NCBI GenBank assembly: GCA_963618065.1
Contig: CAVERH010000077.1
Span: 1-11,708, forward strand
Direction of reading: 5' to 3'
Source: Suilimivivens sp963618065
Lineage (GTDB): Bacteria; Bacillota; Clostridia; Lachnospirales; Lachnospiraceae
DNA: 11,708 bases
Below the pieces are notes generated by a model. The model was not told where the DNA came from and ran no database searches. It saw only the letters and a list, made by a program, of their open reading frames with translations. The position numbers and the translations under genes are program-made. This document shows, in pieces, positions 6,070-11,708 of the stretch (the stretch's first letter is position 1; the number at the start of each line of letters is the position of its first letter).

Positions 6070-7314
6070 ATGCAGCAGAAGAATAATCCGGTTTTAGTAG
6101 AAGAAAATCAGGGGATTGTGGAGGTCAGAAATCAGAATCCGTTTCGGATTCTTGAACTTGATATCTGCATTTACCGGGCAGGGGAAGTAAAGAACTATCA
6201 TGTGAACAGTATCGATGCATATGGCAGCTGGAAAGAAGGGCAGGAGACGAGGAAATATTCTGCTTTTCATTCCGTAGGTTTTTATGAAGGAAAAGAGCAG
6301 GTAATTGATCGGGCAAAGTTTTGTGAAGAGACCGGAATTTACGAGGGAGAACCACATCATGTGCTTGTCTGGCCGGAGGATACTCCGGAAGAGGCATGGA
6401 GAAGGAAACTGGAGTTTCCATTCCGGGACATGGATACAAGAGTAGAAATCACATTTCCTTTAAAGGGACCACGGATTGCGTTCCTTGGACATAGCTTTAC
6501 CGGGCTATGGGACAGCTCGTATTACTATTTCCGGGAGCTTGCAAAAATGGGCGGCTTTCATGCCCAGGTTGCTTACAGCTATTGGGGTGGAACCGGGATC
6601 GCAGCATATGGAGGAGCTGCCTCGGAAAAGAAGGAGAGAGCCACACAGGGACAGAAGGTATTGAATGCTAATGAATATTATGATTATATCTGTGTGGCAG
6701 GAAACAGTGATGAAGCGTTGGAAACGGATAGCAGTACAGCAGGAGCAGTCGATTACCGGCAGAGAGAAGGCATGCTGACGGGTGCCAAGGCTCTTTATCA
6801 GAAAGCTACCGGGAAGGGGGCAAGGCTGCTGTTATGGGTTCCGCATGCTTATCAATATGGATTCTTTCAGGATATGGGAATGAAGCCATGGAGAGAAGGA
6901 AAGGTCGGAGAGGTTTATCAGCGGGACGGAAAAGAATATGTGCTCACCTTATCCCATCAGCAAATGACACAGGAAAATCGCAGATGGTATCAGGATATGG
7001 TGGAAAAGCTGGGAGACCGGGCAGAGCTGCTTCCTGTGGGAGAAGCCTACGACCGGGTTTATTTTACTTACGGAGAGCAGGTAAATCCTTACCTTAAGCC
7101 GGGGGCAGAGTGCGGAGACTGTGGGCATCAGAACAATATCGGAAACTATATTGCGGCCTGTGTGCTGTATGAGGTAATCTTCCGGAAATCACCGGAGGGA
7201 CTTGGTGTTCCGGTATCCCATACCTGGGGGATGGATGGAGGAAGCGTTACCCTGCAGCAGGCGCAGCAGATCCAGAAAGCAGTAGCGGAAATGTTCCGGG
7301 AGAAAGAAAAATAG
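6070..7314 (+). CDS. SGNH/GDSL-like hydrolase in the tartrate operon
   Basis: A 414-residue protein without signal peptide or membrane segments, so cytoplasmic. The first 130 residues form an unassigned domain. The second part resembles SGNH hydrolases of the DUF4886-like kind. IAFLGHSFTGLW (136-147) supplies a candidate nucleophile Ser142, SYWGGTG lies where a block II glycine is expected, VAGNSDEA (209-216) resembles the block III Asn motif with N212, and DCGHQNNIGNYIAA contains the D350-x-x-H353 pair of block V. A complete Ser-Asp-His set is therefore plausible. Substrate is unknown. Position behind ttdAB suggests an ester or acyl conjugate of tartrate, but this is inference. The start at 6070 follows GGGGAGG with nine-base spacing; ATG at 6049 overlaps ttdB and lacks a good site. 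The bidirectional terminator follows directly. Confidence 0.65.
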   Translation: MQQKNNPVLVEENQGIVEVRNQNPFRILELDICIYRAGEVKNYHVNSIDAYGSWKEGQETRKYSAFHSVGFYEGKEQVIDRAKFCEETGIYEGEPHHVLVWPEDTPEEAWRRKLEFPFRDMDTRVEITFPLKGPRIAFLGHSFTGLWDSSYYYFRELAKMGGFHAQVAYSYWGGTGIAAYGGAASEKKERATQGQKVLNANEYYDYICVAGNSDEALETDSSTAGAVDYRQREGMLTGAKALYQKATGKGARLLLWVPHAYQYGFFQDMGMKPWREGKVGEVYQRDGKEYVLTLSHQQMTQENRRWYQDMVEKLGDRAELLPVGEAYDRVYFTYGEQVNPYLKPGAECGDCGHQNNIGNYIAACVLYEVIFRKSPEGLGVPVSHTWGMDGGSVTLQQAQQIQKAVAEMFREKEK

Positions 7315-7325
7315 GACAGCACAGT

Positions 7326-7363
7326 AAAAGACCGCTGCTCCGTTACGGAGGCAGCGGCCTTTT
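7326..7363. terminator. Bidirectional intrinsic terminator
   Basis: CCGCTGC (7332-7338) pairs with GCAGCGG (7351-7357), continued by TCCG (7339-7342) with CGGA (7346-7349), loop TTA and one bulged G. The stem is flanked by AAAAG on the left and CTTTT on the right, giving a U tract on either strand. It lies between the converging ends of the SGNH hydrolase gene and the Amt gene and should end both transcripts. Confidence 0.9.
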
Positions 7364-7398
7364 CCACAACAACATTTTATAGGAGCTATGTAAAGAGA

Positions 7399-9189
7399 TT
7401 ACTCAACATCCTGAAGTGCATCGTAATCTTCTTCGCCGGTACGAATCTTTACAACCTTGTCAACGTTGTATACGAAGATCTTACCATCACCGATATGACC
7501 GGTGTAAAGAGCCTTCTTGGCAGCTTCAACAACATCCTTAACAGGAATCTTGCTGACAACAACCTCGACCTTAACCTTAGGAAGTAAGGTTGCATCCATT
7601 TCAACGCCACGGTATTTCTCACCGGCACCCTTCTGGATACCACAGCCCATAACCTGTGTAACGGTCATGCCGGTAACACCCAAGTCGTTCATGGCTTTCT
7701 TCAGATAATCGTATCTGGAAAGCTTTGCGATAATAACAACCTTATGAATACCGGTATCCGGTGAAGCCGGAGCAGCAACAACCTTTACGGAAGCGTTTTT
7801 AACCGCTGCAGAAGCATTCTCGTAGGAATCGGTACCAAGGCTTGTGTTGGAATTTTCCTCCATGGTCATGGTGTTTGAAATATCCATAATACTGAAGCCT
7901 GCGTATGCAGAAGGAAGACCATGCTCGCAGGAATCCAGACCCATGATTTCCTCTTCCTCAGAAACACGAAGTCCGAAGATTTTTTTGATTACAAGGAATG
8001 AAATAGTAATAGTTACAGCAGTCCAGGCTGCAGTGCAGAAAAGACCGAGGAACTGTAAACCAAGCTGTTTAAAGCCGCCGCCGTAGAATAATCCCTTACC
8101 TGCGATCTGGTTAGCACCGAAGGTGACACCATCACCGATTGCTCTTGCAAAGGCCGGGGCAGAATCTGTAGCGAAAAGACCGACTGCGATTGTACCCCAG
8201 ATACCGTTCAGACAATGAACGGCAACTGCACCAACCGGGTCATCTACGCGAAGCTTGTTATCAAGGAACCAAACACCAAATACAACCAAAACACCTGCAA
8301 CCGCACCGATAATAATGGAACCGAGTGCATCCGTTACATCACAGCCTGCAGTAATTGCTACAAGCCCGGCAAGGGATGCATTCAGACACATGGAAACATC
8401 GGGCTTGCCATATTTCACCCAGGTAAAGATCATACACACTACAGTGGCAACAGAGGGAGCAATTGTAGTAGTTACAAAGATGGAACCGAGCTCAGCAACA
8501 CTTGTTGCAGCAGCTCCGTTGAAGCCATACCAGCCAAGCCATAGAATAAATACACCCAGGCATCCAAGTGGTATATTATGGCCGGGAAAAGCGTTTACCT
8601 TTGTAATCCTTCCATCCTTATCCTTTGTGAATTTACCAATACGGGGGCCAACCATTGCAGCTCCGATCAGGGCACAGATACCACCGACCATGTGGATACA
8701 GTTGGAACCGGCGAAATCATGGAAGCCGATCTGAGCCAGCCAGCCACCACCCCAGGTCCAATGTGCCTCAATCGGATAGATGAATGCGGAAATCACAGCA
8801 GAATATACACAATAGGAAAGGAATCTGGTTCTTTCTGCCATAGCTCCGGATACGATGGTGGCTGTGGTCGCACAGAACACCAGGTTGAATACGAAGTTTG
8901 ACCAGTCAAAGTTCGCATAGTCTGTAAAAATATCAAATCCGGGTTTCCCAAGAATACCAAGGAAGTCTTCTCCAAGGAAAAGGCCAAAGCCAAGCAGGAT
9001 AAAGACTACAGTACCAATACAGAAATCCATCAGGTTCTTCATGAGGATGTTACCTGTATTTTTCGCTCTGGTGAAGCCTGTCTCCACCATTGCAAAGCCT
9101 GCCTGCATCCAGAATACGAATGCAGCTCCAATCAGAAACCAGACACTGAATAACTCACTGTCCAGAGCACTTAAAATTTCTTGTGTCAT
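7399..9189 (-). CDS. amt: Ammonium channel fused to a C-terminal PII signalling domain
   Basis: A 596-residue membrane protein. Residues about 1-408 form the Amt/Mep/Rh channel, opening FSVWFLIGAAFVFWMQAGFA, with the two pore histidines at H166 (CIHMVGG) and H325 (AVHCLNG). The typical Amt tail RVSEEEEIMGLD follows at 408-419. After a linker rich in Asn, Ser and Ala (about 430-478) comes a complete PII domain (481-596) with IHKVVIIAKL, a full-length T-loop, LPKVKVEVVV, TGHIGDGKIFVYNVD and KIRTGE. PII proteins bind ATP, ADP and 2-oxoglutarate and plug Amt channels; here sensor and channel are one chain. The tyrosine uridylylated in E. coli GlnB is Met531, so UTP-dependent modification is unlikely. 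The start follows AAGGAGGAG. It lies about 200 bases downstream of glnN and may share its transcript. No promoter of its own is convincing. Confidence 0.93.
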   Translation of the reverse strand: MTQEILSALDSELFSVWFLIGAAFVFWMQAGFAMVETGFTRAKNTGNILMKNLMDFCIGTVVFILLGFGLFLGEDFLGILGKPGFDIFTDYANFDWSNFVFNLVFCATTATIVSGAMAERTRFLSYCVYSAVISAFIYPIEAHWTWGGGWLAQIGFHDFAGSNCIHMVGGICALIGAAMVGPRIGKFTKDKDGRITKVNAFPGHNIPLGCLGVFILWLGWYGFNGAAATSVAELGSIFVTTTIAPSVATVVCMIFTWVKYGKPDVSMCLNASLAGLVAITAGCDVTDALGSIIIGAVAGVLVVFGVWFLDNKLRVDDPVGAVAVHCLNGIWGTIAVGLFATDSAPAFARAIGDGVTFGANQIAGKGLFYGGGFKQLGLQFLGLFCTAAWTAVTITISFLVIKKIFGLRVSEEEEIMGLDSCEHGLPSAYAGFSIMDISNTMTMEENSNTSLGTDSYENASAAVKNASVKVVAAPASPDTGIHKVVIIAKLSRYDYLKKAMNDLGVTGMTVTQVMGCGIQKGAGEKYRGVEMDATLLPKVKVEVVVSKIPVKDVVEAAKKALYTGHIGDGKIFVYNVDKVVKIRTGEEDYDALQDVE

Positions 9190-9252
9190 AATAATCTCCT
9201 CCTTTTTAACACATAATGCGGTATTCCCTCAAAAGCAGGAATCATCCTGTAC

Positions 9253-9306
9253 GCCGTTTTACCTTGAAAAGTAAAACAGCGTGTACACTTAAGAAAGTAT
9301 ACACGC
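9253..9306 (-). repeat. Two adjoining perfect hairpins in the Amt leader
   Basis: In the mRNA sense, a hairpin of 12 pairs with one G-U and a four-base loop spans 9306-9279. It is followed at once, sharing two bases, by a hairpin of ten pairs with one G-U and loop TTTTCAAG (9280-9253). A shorter CAGGA/TCCTG hairpin followed by CTTTT comes next, around 9230-9250. They may be mRNA stabilising or attenuating structures, or part of an intergenic repeat. Neither main loop fits the ANTAR pattern. Confidence 0.5.
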
Positions 9307-9325
9307 CATTGTGTCAGTTTTATGT

Positions 9326-9365
9326 ATAACTATCCGAAACCGGCTTTCAGGTGTGGAATAGTTAT
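9326..9365 (-). other. Hairpin just downstream of glnN
   Basis: ATAACTATCC (9326-9335) pairs with GGAATAGTTAT (9355-9365) with one bulged base, and GAAA with TTTC inside. It starts 25 bases after the glnN stop codon. No T tract follows on the minus strand, so it is more likely a 3' stabiliser or processing site between glnN and amt than an intrinsic terminator. Confidence 0.45.
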
Positions 9366-9389
9366 CATCATGATATCTGATTCTGCAAT

Positions 9390-11483
9390 TTAGATATGGA
9401 ATAATAATTGTCCGTACTGCGGGAACGGCCAGGAGCTTTCGGCAGTATCTACTTCGAGTGCATCACAGTCGCTTCTTAATTCTTCCATAGCAGGAAGGAT
9501 CTGATCCTTATAGAAGGTTGCCTGGGCAAGACCATCGGAAATCCTTCCGCCTTCTTCAAGGAGAGCAGCAAGCTTGTTTGCTTTGTCATAAGCGGAATCT
9601 TCCAGTACGGAAAGCTTCTCAAGCAGATCTTTTTCCATCTTGCAGGATAAACCTTCGGTAACCGCGAGCTTCTTCTTTGCAGTAGCAGCGAGGTCTCCGA
9701 TATAGGAGTTTACAGCAGGCAGAATCTGTTTCTTTGCCATGTCAACCATGGTAAGACCTTCGATGTTGATCACCTTGCTGTAGGTTTCCAGTAAGATTTC
9801 ATATCTGGATTCCATTTCCTTCTCGGTAAAGATCTTATGCTTGGTAAAGAGCTCTACATTCTTCGGTGCAAGGAAGGTAGGAAGGGCATCTACGGTAGTC
9901 TTCAGGTTCAGAAGACCTCTCTTTTCTGCCTCTGCTTTCCATTCATCCGAATATCCGTCACCATTAAAGATGATTCTCTTATGCTCCTTAATGGTCTTCT
10001 TAATCAGTTCGTTGAGCTTATCGGTAAAGTTCTCAGCACCCTCGAGTTCATCCGCAAACTGCTTTAATTCCTCTGCAACAATGGTATTGAGGATGATGTT
10101 CGGTCCGGCAATCGACTGGGAAGAGCCAAGGCTTCGGAACTCGAACTTGTTGCCGGTAAAGGCAAACGGTGAAGTACGGTTACGGTCTGTGGTATCCTTC
10201 GGGAAGGAAGGAAGTACATGAACGCCGATTTCCATCTTTTCAATACCGCTGCCGTTATAAGGCTTGCCGCTTTCGATTGCATCCAGAATGGCTTCCAGGT
10301 CATCTCCAAGGAACATGGAAATGATCGCCGGAGGTGCTTCGTTGGCGCCAAGACGATGATCGTTTTCAGCAGATGCAACGGAAACTCTCATCAGATCCTG
10401 ATATTCATCCACCGCTTTGATGACTGCGGATAAGAATAAAAGGAACTGTGCATTTTCATAAGGTGATTTACCGGGCTCTAACAGGTTGACACCAGTGTCA
10501 GTTGTTAAAGACCAGTTGTTGTGCTTACCACTTCCGTTGACACCCTTGAACGGTTTTTCATGGAGCAGGCAGATAAGATTATGTTTCTTAGCCACATTCT
10601 TCATGATTTCCATGGTGATCTGGTTATGGTCGGTTGCAATATTCGTAGTAGAGAAGATCGGAGCCAGCTCATGCTGTGCAGGTGATACTTCGTTATGTTC
10701 CGTCTTAGCTAAAATACCAAGCTTCCATAATTCATCATTTAATTCTTTCATGAAAGCGGAAATTCTTGGCTTGATCGCTCCAAAGTAGTGATCCTCCATT
10801 TCCTGTCCCTTAGGCGCCATTGCACCAAATAAGGTACGTCCGCAGTAAACAAGATCCTTTCTCTGATCATATAAATCCTTATCTACAAGGAAGTATTCCT
10901 GCTCGGGACCAACCGTTGTGATGACACGCTTTGCATCGGTGTTGCCGAAGAGACGTAATACACGAACGGCCTGTTCACCAAGGGCTTCCATGGAACGGAG
11001 AAGAGGAGTCTTCTTATCAAGTGCTTCACCGCCGTAGGAGCAGAATGCGGTAGGAATACAAAGCACTCCGTCTTTTACGAATGCGTAAGAGGTAGGATCC
11101 CATGCGGTATAACCTCTTGCTTCAAAGGTGGCACGTAAGCCACCGGAAGGGAAGCTGGATGCATCCGGTTCACCTTTGATCAGCTCTTTACCGGAGAACT
11201 CCATAATGACACGTCCGTCATTCTGTGGAGAAATAAAACTGTCATGCTTTTCAGCAGTGATTCCGGTCATCGGCTGGAACCAGTGTGTATAGTGGGTAGC
11301 TCCTTTTTCGATTGCCCAGTCCTTCATGGCAATGGCAACCACATTGGCTACGGTAATATCTAAATCCTTGCCATCCTCGATGGTCTTTTTTAAAGATTTG
11401 TAAATGTCTTTAGGAAGTTTATCTCTCATTATGGCATCGTTGAATACCATACTTCCGAAAATTTCTGGTACATTACTTCTCAT
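9390..11483 (-). CDS. glnN: Glutamine synthetase, class III
   Basis: A second ATP-dependent glutamine synthetase, of the long class III type found in Bacteroidetes, clostridia and cyanobacteria. The product has 697 residues, usual for the class (about 700). Class III landmarks are EIFGSMVFND (7-16), HYTHWFQPMTGITAEKHDSF (64-83), FPSGGLRATFEARGYTAWD (111-129), the metal-site segment GPEQEYFL (192-199), EHNEVSPAQHELAPIF (262-277) and KGVNGSGKHNNWSL (313-326). ATG at 11483 is chosen because AAGGAGG lies six bases upstream and the class begins near this point. Reading back to 11591 would translate the structured leader and is rejected. A consensus promoter, an ANTAR-type hairpin and a terminator precede it, so it is very probably regulated by antitermination together with glnA. 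The amt gene follows on the same strand. Confidence 0.95.
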   Translation of the reverse strand: MRSNVPEIFGSMVFNDAIMRDKLPKDIYKSLKKTIEDGKDLDITVANVVAIAMKDWAIEKGATHYTHWFQPMTGITAEKHDSFISPQNDGRVIMEFSGKELIKGEPDASSFPSGGLRATFEARGYTAWDPTSYAFVKDGVLCIPTAFCSYGGEALDKKTPLLRSMEALGEQAVRVLRLFGNTDAKRVITTVGPEQEYFLVDKDLYDQRKDLVYCGRTLFGAMAPKGQEMEDHYFGAIKPRISAFMKELNDELWKLGILAKTEHNEVSPAQHELAPIFSTTNIATDHNQITMEIMKNVAKKHNLICLLHEKPFKGVNGSGKHNNWSLTTDTGVNLLEPGKSPYENAQFLLFLSAVIKAVDEYQDLMRVSVASAENDHRLGANEAPPAIISMFLGDDLEAILDAIESGKPYNGSGIEKMEIGVHVLPSFPKDTTDRNRTSPFAFTGNKFEFRSLGSSQSIAGPNIILNTIVAEELKQFADELEGAENFTDKLNELIKKTIKEHKRIIFNGDGYSDEWKAEAEKRGLLNLKTTVDALPTFLAPKNVELFTKHKIFTEKEMESRYEILLETYSKVINIEGLTMVDMAKKQILPAVNSYIGDLAATAKKKLAVTEGLSCKMEKDLLEKLSVLEDSAYDKANKLAALLEEGGRISDGLAQATFYKDQILPAMEELRSDCDALEVDTAESSWPFPQYGQLLFHI

Positions 11484-11513
11484 AAATGGCCTCCTTTTAA
11501 AATTGTTGTGTTG

Positions 11514-11538
11514 CCTCAAAACCAATTCTGTTTTGAGG
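11514..11538 (-). other. Perfect hairpin near the glnN ribosome binding site
   Basis: CCTCAAAAC (11514-11522) and GTTTTGAGG (11530-11538) are perfect inverted copies around a seven-base loop. In the mRNA it sits some 20 bases upstream of the glnN Shine-Dalgarno sequence, which it leaves free. It may protect the mRNA or be part of a leader switch; it has no T tract. Confidence 0.55.
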
Positions 11539-11541
11539 GTG

Positions 11542-11568
11542 GCTGCACAAGTGCGCATCTTGTGCAGC
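11542..11568 (-). other. Perfect ten-pair hairpin in the glnN leader
   Basis: GCTGCACAAG (11542-11551) and CTTGTGCAGC (11559-11568) are perfect inverted copies, loop TGCGCAT on the plus strand. GTG and CAC outside allow further pairs past one bulged base. It lies between the leader terminator and the ribosome binding site, so it is only made when RNA polymerase reads through. Function unknown. Confidence 0.55.
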
Positions 11569-11593
11569 ACTTTAAGGAAAACAATTTCCACAT

Positions 11594-11632
11594 AAAAAAA
11601 GACGCCACAAGGATTTACCTCATAGCGCCTTT
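11594..11632 (-). terminator. Leader (conditional) terminator upstream of glnN
   Basis: In the mRNA sense, a 15-pair stem (11632-11618 with 11612-11598, four G-U pairs) closes on loop TAAAT and ends in seven T at 11600-11594. Its 5' arm begins with AAAGGC, the hexaloop of the preceding hairpin, and includes that hairpin's whole 3' arm. The two structures therefore cannot coexist, which is the classic antitermination arrangement. Confidence 0.8.
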
Positions 11633-11640
11633 GCTTATGA
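11620..11640 (-). promoter_or_regulatory. Candidate ANTAR target hairpin of glnN
   Basis: In the mRNA sense TCATAAGC pairs with GCTATGA (seven pairs, one bulged A) around the loop AAAGGC. Loop positions 1 and 4 are A and G, as ANTAR proteins require. It begins at about the predicted transcription start and overlaps the terminator stem. The loop is identical to that in the glnA leader. Confidence 0.7.
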
Positions 11641-11648
11641 TAGTACGG

Positions 11649-11677
11649 ATTGTAGACCTAAATTTTTCGGTTGTCAA
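11649..11677 (-). promoter_or_regulatory. Sigma-A type promoter of glnN
   Basis: In the minus sense TTGACA (11677-11672), a 17-base spacer and TACAAT (11654-11649). Only one base departs from consensus. The start of transcription should fall near 11642, immediately before the hexaloop hairpin. Confidence 0.85.
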
Positions 11678-11708
11678 TAGGTTTTTTGAAAAAATTACAA
11701 GAAATTTT

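Noticed and set aside
8255..8734. 159-codon open frame on the plus strand inside amt
   Set aside because: Antisense to the membrane domain of Amt; no ribosome binding site or family resemblance.
11484..11591. N-terminal extension of glnN by 36 residues
   Set aside because: The extension reads through two perfect leader hairpins, lacks family similarity, and a strong AAGGAGG site precedes the ATG at 11483.
1..11708. CRISPR array, tRNA, rRNA, transposase or phage genes
   Set aside because: No regularly spaced repeats, no RNA gene signatures and no recombinase or phage reading frames were seen in the window.

Overview
The window reads as a chromosomal segment of an anaerobic Firmicute of class Clostridia, most likely Lachnospiraceae. 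The reasons are a class I glutamine synthetase of the Gram-positive type, a class III glutamine synthetase, an LL-diaminopimelate aminotransferase, strong AAGGAGG-type ribosome binding sites and sigma-A promoters. The species cannot be named from sequence alone.

Layout. (1) 1-3289, plus strand: promoter and structured leader, glnA (class I glutamine synthetase), an ANTAR-domain RNA-binding regulator with a degenerate receiver domain, and dapL, tightly spaced as one operon. (2) 3276-7314: a tartrate module. A LysR-type regulator on the minus strand is divergent from ttdA-ttdB (L(+)-tartrate dehydratase subunits) and a cytoplasmic SGNH-like hydrolase. A 144-base foldable element sits between the Shine-Dalgarno sequence and the start codon of ttdA. 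(3) 7326-7363: a terminator shaped to work in both directions. (4) 7399-11708, minus strand: glnN (class III glutamine synthetase), read first, then an ammonium channel fused to a PII domain. The glnN leader holds a promoter, a hexaloop hairpin, an overlapping terminator and two further perfect hairpins.

How the parts fit. Blocks 1 and 4 form an ammonium uptake and assimilation set: Amt-PII brings in ammonium and senses nitrogen or energy status, two unrelated-length glutamine synthetases assimilate it, and the ANTAR protein is the likely antitermination regulator. Both glutamine synthetase leaders start, at about the predicted transcription start, with a hairpin whose six-base loop is AAAGGC. 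This fits the ANTAR target rule (A at loop position 1, G at position 4). In glnN the same bases form the 5' arm of a clear terminator. Block 2 is a self-contained catabolic module lying between the two nitrogen blocks.

The best candidates for something new are the single 5'-terminal ANTAR hairpin design shared by two glutamine synthetase genes, the element that splits the ttdA ribosome binding site, and the SGNH hydrolase joined to tartrate dehydratase.
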